A stretch of DNA of 64,000 bases from Moniliella sp. 'wahieum'. Its lineage: Eukaryota > Basidiomycota > Moniliellomycetes > Moniliellales > Moniliellaceae. The DNA lies in contig RSEE01000080.1 of assembly GCA_003971905.1 (NCBI GenBank), positions 186,001-250,000 of the forward strand, given 5' to 3'. The position numbers and the translations under genes are program-made. Positions 56,244 through 64,000 of this stretch are shown here, one piece after another (the stretch's first letter is position 1; every line of letters starts with the position of its first letter). The notes under the pieces were generated by a model that did no database searches, was not told where the DNA came from, and was given only the letters and a program-made list of their open reading frames with translations.

Positions 56244-56644
56244 TAAACCCGGCGCCACCGGACATCTTTTTCGTTTCTATATCCAGTTCACCGATCGTAC
56301 TCTATTATCTACCAGGCCCCTAGAGGGGCCAGAGAACGTCCCCAAAATCGGGTGGAGCGCCCGGATGCTCGTGCTCGCCGAGGACCCCGAATGAGGAGGC
56401 GAGGCCACCGAGAGAAGCAGCATCGGGCGTACACACTTAATAAGATCCCTGTTGAATTATCCCCTCTCTCGGACGGGGGTAAGCTGTAAGTATGGTGCAA
56501 AGCAAGGTGGGTGCTCCTTGTAGGGTTGCTCGTCGGTGGGTGCTAGGCTCGCCTTGCTGCCAGCACGTTATTGAAACTTGAAACGAGGCGGGCGAGGGGT
56601 GGGAGCGCGCAGGCAGACTGGTGTGGTGCGGGGTGGAATTAGTA

Positions 56645-57488
56645 ATGGCGCGGACGGCCTGGCGGTCGAGGCGGCTGCTTCGGCCGGCTGGCGCTGCTGC
56701 GGCTGCTGCTGCCCCCCCCACCACCGACGGACCAGCCGGCGATGCTAGCCCCCGCGCTCTCCTCCCTCCCGCGCCTTGGTTCGTCCCACCCCTCTCCGCA
56801 TCCGAGGCCGTGCTGACTCCGCCTGCTCTTTCCTCTCTTTCTCCAGGGGCCATCAGCACCGCTCGTGCTGGCCTTCGCGCCGCGCTCCCCCGGCCGCCCT
56901 TCGCCCCTTGTCCACCTCTGCTGCCCCGGCGCAGGCGCTGGAGCCCATCCCGCCCCCGCCCAAGGAGTGGACCGTCATGGCCGACGCTGGCTCCAACCAG
57001 CAGTCCCTCGAGACGCCCCAGAACAAGGCCGAGTGGGTGCTGACCAAGATGGACCAGATTGTCAACTGGGGCCGGCAGGGTTCGCTCTGGCCCATGACCT
57101 TTGGTCTGGCTGTGCCATTGAGATGATGCACTGCTCTACCCCGCGGTACGACCAAGATCGACTGGGTATCATTTTCCGTGCCTCGCCGCGTCAGTCGGAC
57201 GTGATGATTGTCGCTGGCACGTTGACCAACAAGATGGCCCCCGGCTTGCGCAAGGTGTACGACCAGATGCCCGAGCCACGGTGGGTAGTGTCCATGGGCT
57301 CGTGCGCCAATGGCGGCGGGTACTACCACTACTCGTACTCGGTCGTGCGTGGGTGCGACCGCATTGTGCCAGTTGACCTGTACGTCCCTGGATGCCCGCC
57401 CACGGCCGAGGCGCTGCTGTACGGCCTGATGCAGCTCCAGCGCAAGATGCGCAGGAACCGCAAGTCGGTCTTGTGGTACCGCAAGTAG
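56645..57488 (+). CDS. NDUFS7: NADH:ubiquinone oxidoreductase subunit NDUFS7 (PSST/NuoB)
   Basis: Complex I subunit that holds the last iron-sulphur cluster N2 before quinone. Start ATG 56645 ([16 protein letters not shown], mitochondrial presequence). A probable 68-bp intron at 56779-56846 (GTTCGT...CTCCAG) is followed by [20 protein letters not shown]. The mature domain has [29 protein letters not shown], then [60 protein letters not shown] and [19 protein letters not shown]. The last two supply two of the four N2 cysteines. At 57108-57115 the conserved tandem CysCys between FGLA and AIEMM is missing and the frame changes, which a 4-nt loss in GCT-TGC-TGT-GCC would explain. Stop 57486-57488. 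Full length apart from that. Confidence 0.94.
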
Positions 57489-58101
57489 ATGGACGCTCAT
57501 GGCTCTGTATCACCATGCTCTCATCCCCCCGCTTGGCTCCAGTTTGTAGTTGATTAGGTTTTCCACATGCATTTCCTCTTACGAGGGAGCGCACGAACGC
57601 GAGGAATCGCGTTAGCCTGAGGGTGCCGATCCGGTTGAAGAAAGCGTGCTGTTGTGGTCTGGGTGTGGCCAAAGACGGGAGTGCATCTTCTGCAGCGTTC
57701 CCGGAAGCACATCTGTGTGGTTGCGGTCGAAAGGCAACAACCTCACCGTTGGAGGAAGATGGGGCACACGTGCAGGTTCATATAGGAGTGTTTCGTGGCT
57801 GTAGCAACTGATATTGATAATCGATAACTACAGAAAAAGATGGTGCATACCGTGAGGCATATATTTTGCTACGACCGAGAAGGCCGAACGGGGTTGACCA
57901 AGGCAGCGTCACGTAAGGAACGTGTCTCACGATCGCCGCTTTGGCCAACCTAGTTAACCGGGTGCATACAAGCCCACCGGCGACACCCTCACCCCCACGC
58001 GCACGTCTGAGCTGAGGCAGGTGCCTAGTCGGCACAGGATGGGGGGGGGAAGGTGGATGAAGGTGGGAGAGAAGACAAAGGGGACCAGGGAAACCGGGCG
58101 C
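57489..58101. other. convergent intergenic region
   Basis: Between NDUFS7 and RPP1 3' ends. No gene; GATATTGATAATCGATAAC at 57811-57829 is a short AT-rich island. Confidence 0.35.
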
Positions 58102-58624
58102 TTAGTCAAACAGACCGAAGCCCATGTCGTCATCAGACTCCTCCTCCTCTTCCTCCTTCTTCTCCTCGGCGGGGGCAGCCGCCTCACCGCCAGCGGCCGC
58201 CGCAGCGGCCGGGGCAGCACCGCGGGGCAGCACCCACGGCACCAATGCCGGCAAGCAGCTCCTTCACGTCCTTGCCCTCCAGCGCCTTGGCGAGCAGAGT
58301 GGCCCACACCGGCTCCACTTCCACCTTGGCGGCCTTGGTCAGGGTGGTGATCTTCTCAGCCTGTACAAGAGAAGATAAGTCAGCTCCGGGCTCGAGATAG
58401 AGACACCCAGGACCTGTCGGGGACCCCGGTTGTGGCGGCGGGACCAGTCGACGTCCCGGATGCAGCGGCGGTCCAGTCCTTGCACCACACCGTACTCCCC
58501 CCGGGCAGGCCACACCATTGAGTGCACTTTACCGAGACGGAAAGTGGAAAGAATGACATACAGAGATCTCGACGTGCTCGTCAGCAAGGATGAGGGTCGC
58601 GAGGGTGGCGGCGTTGGCAGACAT
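58102..58624 (-). CDS. RPP1: 60S acidic ribosomal protein P1
   Basis: Stalk protein of the large ribosomal subunit, which recruits translational GTPases. Exon 1 (58562-58624) encodes [20 protein letters not shown] and one Ser. A 201-bp intron (58361-58561, GTATGT...TACAG) follows, long for this window. Exon 2 continues [40 protein letters not shown], then the Ala hinge with [12 protein letters not shown]. The acidic, invariant C-terminal peptide [14 protein letters not shown] ends at stop 58102-58104. Near 58222 the sequence GGTGCTGCCCCG occurs twice with one extra C between, shifting the frame before the Ala hinge. The isotype is P1 rather than P2 by the N-terminal ATLILAD and the [17 protein letters not shown] block. 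Telo-box elements lie upstream. Confidence 0.95.
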
Positions 58625-58710
58625 GTCGAACAGACGGGCAAAGTGGTGCTTGGCTGGAGGAGACGCGCGACCACCACCGCGAGCAATGGTCTGGGAAGCC
58701 CGGGAGGAGA

Positions 58711-58734
58711 CTAGGGTTAGTAACGAATAGGGTT
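58711..58734 (-). promoter_or_regulatory. telo-box elements upstream of RPP1
   Basis: On the minus strand this reads AACCCTA then CTAACCCTAG, about 90-110 bp upstream of the RPP1 start codon. AACCCTA boxes are common in promoters of ribosomal-protein genes in several fungi and plants. Binding here is inferred. Confidence 0.5.
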
Positions 58735-59865
58735 CTAGGCGCAATTAAATCGCCCCGGAACACGCAGTGACCCGCAAGATGAAAGATTCATATGTGTGCA
58801 TGAATCTGTGCGTCCGACCTGGAGTAAATTCCCCCCCGACCGCCATCCAGGACAACGGCGCTTGCGAGCAGGGCAGGAAAGAGGACAGGGTCGCTGTATA
58901 CGACGTGGGTCGCCTTGCGCGTGCTCTTTCACTTGATGCATTGCAGGTGCATTCCGAATGGCATCTGGGAGCGAAGCGGTTGCGAGCCTGGGTAGGCGTG
59001 GTGGGAGCCCATGGACAGAGATGGTAGATCTGGTCGGATTCCCACTGACGCCGACTGTTTTGGGGCATGGGTCTCATGTGGGGGAACTTGCCGTTGACTG
59101 CACTAGACGACTGGGCACCCCGTGCATGACCCTGATGGTAGCGCTGAGAGTATCAACCCGAGAGTGTACTTTCCCATCATTGTCGACACATCAGGCTGAA
59201 CTTCACCCTTGTGGACCGATGCGGCTCGCCGAGCTTTGAGTGCAGTTGCCCTGCCGTTTCAGTATTGCTGTCGATTGCTAGGTATCGAGGACGAACTGAG
59301 GGGGGGCATGGTTATAGGGAAATAGGGCAATGAAAGAAGGTGCCGCCGCGACTAGCTGCGATTGGGGCGCGACAATGTGAATGAGTGGTACGCTGCAGTG
59401 ACGTATCGACCGGGTGCTGTCAAGGGCAGAGCTCACGGTGAGCGGCGAGCAGAGGCGGACGAGGCGATGAAAAGGAAGCAGGTGAGGGTAGGAGGGTGTA
59501 GCCATCCCGCCAACATATAGTCCAAATTGTTAGAACTGAGAGTTGGACATGCAATTCCCAATCTCGTCCTGTTGTCATGTTCATGCGAGCAGGACATCAA
59601 GAGAATGAGCTGAGCCCACGACGTGGAGTGGTGTCGTTGTATGTACTCTTGCTACGTCGTCTATGATGAAAAGCGAGGTGGCATCCATCCATCGAATGGC
59701 TCAGTGTGCAATACGTTGCACATTCTTTCCGTCGTGTTGGTGCAGGAAGGAACAGATGCATAGATGATGGGCATAGGTCAAACTCAAACGACAAACGCGC
59801 CGACATACGCATGAAGCATTTGATTTGAGTGCAATGAAGATTAGACTTAAGATGAGCGACGGATA
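58735..59865. other. intergenic, nothing recognised beyond the RPP1 promoter
   Basis: About 1.1 kb with only short unconserved open frames. The right part (59500-59860) is less GC-rich and may be the 3' region of the transporter gene. Confidence 0.35.
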
Positions 59866-61259
59866 TTAGGCATGCTCGGCTTCGTGCTCGGGCGCTGACG
59901 TCGGTTGCCGATGCGAACGGGAGCGGGAACGGGAGCGAGAGCGGGAGCGAGAGCGGGAACGGGAGCGGCTTATCCTGGGCGGCTTGGGACGCAGGAACTT
60001 GGGCGGCTTCCAGATCCCGTTGAACACCATTGTGCCAGTGACAAGGCAGGCAAATCCCAAGGCCTGCAATGAACCCTGGACGAGATGAAGGTGTTCCCAA
60101 CCCAACAGAAGGCTGACCAGCCAAATTCCCAGCGTACGGCACGTGTCGATAGTCGAGCGCGCTGCGGCCGAGATGCTGCGGGTAACGCTGAGACCAAAGA
60201 AATTGAAGAAGGCAATGGAGAAGGCGATGGCCACCGCGTACCATCGCACGGCCGGAATGTACGCCAATTGGCTCCAGCCGCCCAGATGTCAAACACACCT
60301 CCTTGACCATCTTGTGTCTGACCAAGGAAAATGTGCAGCACAATCATACCGACCAAGGTCGTGGCAAAACCAAAGAAGCCCTCCGAGCCAACCGCAACCA
60401 GCGGCTCGACCGTGTGCTGCTCCATGATCTTCTCCTCGAGCACAAATTGTGATGCGGTAAAAAGTGGGCAAAGAGAATGAGGAGGACGCCGAGAAGCGAC
60501 TGGGCCACTTCCGGAAGCTCCTCGTCGTCATCGGCCAAGCGCCCCGCCTCAGGAACGGGCTGGGGCAAGGACCCACTGATGCCTACAATCCCGACCCCAA
60601 CCATGACCAGAGCGAGGCAGAGCCACTGGAACGCGAGAAGATGCCGACGAAGGAAGATGACGCTGAACACCCACCCACAACACTAGCGCTCCGCGCGTCA
60701 TTCTGGTTCGAACAAAACACGAGTCTGTCAGATGCTAGCTCGGCGCCCCAAGGGAGCGGAAGAAAGACGTACTGGTAGATACTGACTGGGGTCAGGATGA
60801 GGCCGACGTTCATCAGTGTCGTGCCAATAATGTCGCACAGAGCAGGTAGGAAGAAAAGGATCATGGCACGGCCGTGGATCACGGGCTCGTCCTCCTTGCC
60901 AGCCTCATCGAGGGGACTGCAGCCAGTGGATCGGTCTGTTCCAACGCCGGAGTGGGGGGGATGGTGCCATAGTCTTGCACTGGATCACCTGTACCGCTGG
61001 CAATAGGTGCATATGCGTTCTTACGAGCCCAATAGCGCAGTAGAGCCCCATGAGCTTCCCGGGCGAGAACGGGGAGGAGACAGAGCATCTCGCCCACAAA
61101 CATGACTAGCGTTTGCCACACGGGTTGAGCATACTCGGCATGTTTGCGAGGATCAGGGTCGCAATTGGCAACGCACACCTGGTCCTGCGCCTTGGACAAA
61201 AGACTGTTGGTGATCCCGGTCGCAAGCATCAGAGCGACCAGGACGGGCACAGGCGCCAT
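59866..61259 (-). CDS. SLC35F6: SLC35F6-like multispanning transporter with RS-dipeptide tail
   Basis: Drug/metabolite (EamA) superfamily membrane protein close to SLC35F6, a lysosomal or Golgi-type solute carrier of uncertain substrate. Start ATG 61257-61259 (MAPVPVLVALMLATGITNSL, first helix with LLSKAQDQ). Then QPVWQTLVMFVGEMLCLLPV, an acidic loop, RAMILFFLPALCDIIGTTLM with NVGLILTPVSIYQ. Out of frame comes TRGALVLW, then GVFSVIFLRRHLLAFQWLCL and ALVMVGVGIVGISGSL. Later helices are FATTLVGMIVLHIFLGQTQ, WYAVAIAFSIAFFNFFGLSV, TRSISAAARSTIDTCRTLGI and CLVTGTMVFNGIWKPP. The C-terminal tail has about nine consecutive Arg-Ser dipeptides (about 59900-59970) before the stop at 59866-59868. Frame changes near 60910, 60750, 60440 and 60270. 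Confidence 0.85.
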
Positions 61260-61710
61260 GGTGGGAGAGTGGGGCGCGCCGGCGAAGGTTGGATGGGAGG
61301 GAGGTGTCCGCAGCGAATGCGATGGGGGGGAGGAGGAAGGGAGGAGGAGTAGGGGGGAAGGGCCGGGAGCAGAGTGAAGGTGGTGGTGGGGATGATGGTG
61401 ATGGAGGGGGTGGGCCGGTCGCGCGTATCTACCGGTGCTTGCGATGCTGGCTGATCGATCATCCACGCGGCTCGAATCAAACCCTAGCAGCGGCTGTGTG
61501 GAAATCACCCGCCCACCCTCTCCCCTATGTGAATGTGGTTGATTTCATTCACCCTGCCTGGCGGCCCCTGGGTTGCATGTCGAAATGGGACAGCGACTTG
61601 CTTGCTATGTCGCCATTTCGTCCACATGGTCAGACAGCTAGCTAGCTGCTACATCACTACTTCACCCTTGCTCCGTCCACAACAAAATGAGTGCTGTGCA
61701 GGACCATGTA
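61260..61710. other. intergenic, transporter promoter
   Basis: Between the eIF6 3' end and the transporter start, both on the minus strand. It contains AAACCCTAGC at 61479-61488, a telo-box type element. Confidence 0.35.
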
Positions 61711-62511
61711 TCAAGCGTACGTGTCGACAAGGGCGTCGCGCAGCGCGTCCACCGACTTGGCTCCGCCTTCGCCCGACACCTTTAGCGCCGCTTCAACCAC
61801 CGAGATTTCCGTTGCCGTCGACTCCATCCCGCAGAATGCTGCCCAGTCGTTGGCCAGAAGCCCAGCGCCAATAATATCGACCCACGGTTCCGTACCTGCC
61901 ACGACGGGCACTTGCAGCAACGAAGACAGTCGTCTTGGTCCTGGATCGTCGTGTGGGGGCTGACGATCGCGCCTTGGTTAGTGATCACCGAGTAAGAGCC
62001 CACCAACACATTTTCACCAATCGTTTGCCGGAACACTTCGACTTTGAGTACGTCGGCAATGATCTCCTCCGTTTCCCGGTCCAGGTCGGGGTGCACCACC
62101 GCCACATAGTCTGAACCATCATTCTCCAAAGTCAGTCCCGTACCCAGGGAAGAAAGAGAGTAAAGGCGACGTACCGTTGCATGCAATCACATTGCCCAGC
62201 GCGGATAACCGTTCCTCGACCCGCTGGATGGCGACCGAGTCTGGGAGGGAGTTGCGCAGGGTGTTGCTGCAGTTCCTGGTCGGTGGTCGTGCTGGGCACA
62301 AGGAGACCGTGGCGGTTGCCAACTGTCAAGCGGCCGACCAGGCGCGTGCTTGCAATGGAGCAGTGGATCACCGGCACCACATCGCCCAGTTCCGCCTCAA
62401 ACGTGCTGTAAAAGTTGGTGAGCCGCCCTGGGCCACCAGACAGTAGGAGTTGGTGAGGCGCGCAAACACACCAATCTCGGACGAGTTCTCAAAGCGTGTG
62501 CGGACGGCCAT
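61711..62511 (-). CDS. TIF6: translation initiation factor 6 (eIF6/TIF6), 60S anti-association factor
   Basis: Binds the 60S subunit, blocks premature joining and is needed for 60S biogenesis in the nucleolus. Start ATG 62509-62511 ([20 protein letters not shown], then NSYCLVA), identical in pattern to the family start. Next [54 protein letters not shown] and NVIACN. A 64-bp intron (62111-62174, GTACGT...TCAG) joins to [20 protein letters not shown]. Then [57 protein letters not shown] and [20 protein letters not shown]. Stop 61711-61713. The length is about 245 aa as usual. Frame changes near 62420, 62390, 62265 and 61925. Confidence 0.96.
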
Positions 62512-62803
62512 GGTGTAGATCCCAAGAGGTCGGCAGTGGTGGTGGGCAGAGACGGTTGGGCGAAAGCGGACGCCTTCGGGCCTGTCACGGGAGGGCGGGG
62601 GTGGGGGACGCCGAAAGAAATGAGAAAAAATGAGGCAGATCGTTCCGCCGCGTCGGGCGGTTCCGCTCGCAGCTGCCGGCACGAGACCTGTGAAGCTTTG
62701 AAGCGGGGCCATTCGCCCGCCATTCATTCTCCTGGGCACCTTCCCGTTGGAACCGCACCACTACCATCCCGCCCTGAGCCACTCGAGTCCCTGCGGTGCC
62801 CAC

Positions 62804-63265
62804 ATGGATCGTGCGTTTGTGCCGCTGCATATATGCCAATACACACCGTGCCGCTGAACCCTGATTTTCCCCTCAGTCTCCACCTCTCTCCGCCGAGCAG
62901 GCGTCGATGACGCGCATCATTGAGCAGAAGCAGATGAAGGACTTTATGAACCTCTACACCGGCCTGGTCGAACGCTGCTTTGCGTCGTGCTGCAACGACT
63001 TTACCAGCAAGGCCCTCAGTTCTAAGGAGGACACGTGCGTTGAGCACTGCACCACCAAGTTCCTCAAACATTCGGAGCGGGTCGGGGCACGCTTCGCGGA
63101 AGAAAACGGTACGTTTGATTGCCACCCTAGTCTGTGGGGGTTGCCATCCACGGGAAGGGGTCGCGCATGTGAATCTTCAGTGACTAGTGACTAGGGACAC
63201 GAGACTGACTTCCGCCCCTCTCTTTGCTTACTCCAGCCAAACTCATGTCCCAGCAACAACGTTAA
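62804..63265 (+). CDS. TIM9: mitochondrial inner-membrane translocase chaperone TIM9
   Basis: Small intermembrane-space chaperone that pairs with TIM10 to carry hydrophobic precursors. The core exon (62877-63108) encodes [20 protein letters not shown] and [16 protein letters not shown], with the twin CX3C motifs CFASC and CVEHC that form two disulphides. A 128-bp intron (63109-63236, GTACGT...CCAG, CTGAC) splits the Ala of [10 protein letters not shown], stop 63263-63265. The first exon is a proposal: ATG GAT C at 62804-62810, then a 66-bp intron to 62876. The joining phase is one base off from the conserved frame, so either the exon or a base is wrong. About 90 aa, normal for the family. Confidence 0.93.
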
Positions 63266-63706
63266 CAACCGCCTGCATAATCAACGGAGAGGGAAATGAT
63301 CGATGGATGTGACCTCACATCTTTTTGTATATAGATGCAGGGCTTGAGCAGAGTCTCACCTCTGTTGACCAGCTCGGTCTGGTGGAATCTGTTGCTCAGC
63401 GTGGATCGGGTCCCAGTTTGGGTCGCGCCGCCAGGTTGGCCGAACCAACTTGTTCTCCTTCATGGGCAAACTCAATTTGTAAAGATGGTTTTGGACTGCA
63501 CATCTTCCAAGCGAAAGGTAAAGCCTAAGGGGGTAAGGAGGTCAATAAAGCCCTGGCTGGAGACCAGAGGAAAGATCACCTTGTCCATCAATAGTGTCCT
63601 ACTACATACCTCAACATGCCAGTCCCATCAAATGAGGGGCTATACAAAAAAGGCGCACTTGAGCCATGAATGCAGCATGCTTCGACAAACATGCTCACCA
63701 GTATAC
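63266..63706. other. convergent intergenic region
   Basis: Between TIM9 and the partial gene at the right edge. No gene recognised. Confidence 0.3.
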
Positions 63707-64000
63707 CTATGAGAAAAGGGAGAGGCGAATGCCAGCTACGTCCTCCACCGTGGCACTTGCGACGGATGTGAAACCTTCCCCGCTGCTTTCAACTGTTCCG
63801 AATCAGCCGTCGCCAGCCAGGAAAGGGGATGCGAGCACCCGCATGACAGCCGCCAATGATCCCATCTTCGCTGTCCAGCACACAGATATCGTAGGGAAAA
63901 ACGGTAGCCCACGTTTCGTTGGCCAATTCTCGTGCTAGCGCACCCACCCAAATCTGTAATCAGCACATGGTGTTACCTTTGGCCTTGCCGTTGCCGTCTG
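63707..64000 (-). CDS. C-terminal part of an unrecognised gene, cut by the right edge
   Basis: Minus strand. After a possible acceptor (ATTACAG, about 63955) the frame reads IWVGALARELANETWATVFP, YDICVLDSEDGIIGGCHAGA and RIPFPGW. In another frame it ends GFTSVASATVEDVAGIRLSL, with a TAG at 63707-63709. This has the look of a folded protein but I do not recognise the family. One frame change near 63800 is needed. Confidence 0.4.

Larger units (their letters stand above)
54188..56394 (+). mobile_element. degraded Ty1/copia-type retroelement, internally deleted
   Basis: A Gag-like open frame (54534-55613) runs directly into a copia integrase C-terminal block, and a separate reverse-transcriptase N-terminal fragment lies at about 55803-56120. 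Protease, the integrase catalytic core, most of reverse transcriptase and RNase H are absent. A 31-bp sequence is present at 54188-54218 and again at 56147-56177 with one mismatch, and may be what is left of terminal repeats. Boundaries are estimates; no clear long terminal repeats or target-site duplication were found by eye. Confidence 0.65.

Noticed and set aside
58361-58561. snoRNA inside the long RPP1 intron (and inside the 209-bp SND3 intron)
   Set aside because: No paired C (RTGATGA) and D (CTGA) boxes and no H/ACA layout could be seen by eye.

Overview
This window is nuclear DNA from a fungus. eEF3 (TEF3) is essentially fungal. The genes have few, short GT-AG introns (about 60-210 bp) with CTGAC or CTAAC branch sites. 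tRNA genes carry short introns after position 37, and there is a degraded Ty1/copia element. The high GC content, the intron style and the look of SND3/PHO88, IRE1 and OSH3 suggest a basidiomycete, perhaps yeast-like. I cannot name the genus from sequence alone.

The most important feature for any reader is that nearly every conserved gene is broken by one or more 1-4 nt indels, while splice sites, tRNAs and protein motifs on both sides are intact. The protein continues in another frame with the expected next residues. I read this as base-level sequence or assembly error rather than mass pseudogenisation, so coding features are given as gene spans and many cannot be translated straight through.

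Layout. 1-13.3 kb: a partial Gln/Pro-rich, basic-tailed protein (-, runs off the left edge), a universal-stress-protein gene (+), SND3/PHO88 (+), tRNA-Gln(CUG), a bHLH transcription factor (+), SUR2 sphinganine hydroxylase (-), tRNA-Ser(CGA), and mitochondrial ribosomal protein bS21m (-). 13.7-17.4 kb: low-complexity coding sequence on the minus strand that I cannot identify. 18.1-21.3 kb: eEF3 (-). 21.3-24.6 kb: gene-poor, with tRNA-Pro(AGG). 24.6-31.4 kb: an unrecognised conserved-looking gene (+), a single-pass membrane protein (-), and NOP6-like RRM protein (-). 32.5-39.4 kb: OSH3-type oxysterol-binding protein (+) and the IRE1 kinase/RNase (-). 39.4-42.2 kb: the largest gene-free gap. 42.2-51.5 kb: AIF-like flavoprotein (+), peroxisomal/mitochondrial carnitine acetyltransferase (-), short coiled-coil (SCOC/SLO1) protein (+), ERO1 (+). 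52-56.4 kb: a small probable mitochondrial protein and a deleted copia-type retroelement. 56.6-64 kb: complex I NDUFS7 (+), ribosomal stalk P1 (-), SLC35F6-like transporter with an RS-dipeptide tail (-), eIF6/TIF6 (-), TIM9 (+), and a partial gene at the right edge (-).

Functional themes. Several genes serve the endoplasmic reticulum and secretory system (IRE1 sensor, ERO1 oxidase, SND3 targeting, OSH3 lipid contact-site protein, SUR2). Others serve translation (eEF3, P1, eIF6, bS21m, NOP6) and mitochondria (NDUFS7, TIM9, bS21m, AIF-like). I see no biosynthetic cluster, CRISPR, rRNA gene or convincing new system. The items most worth checking are the copia deletion derivative, the RS-tailed transporter, the dispersed AAGCTTGAAGC and TTGAAC-type intergenic motifs, telo-box promoters, and two unidentified genes.
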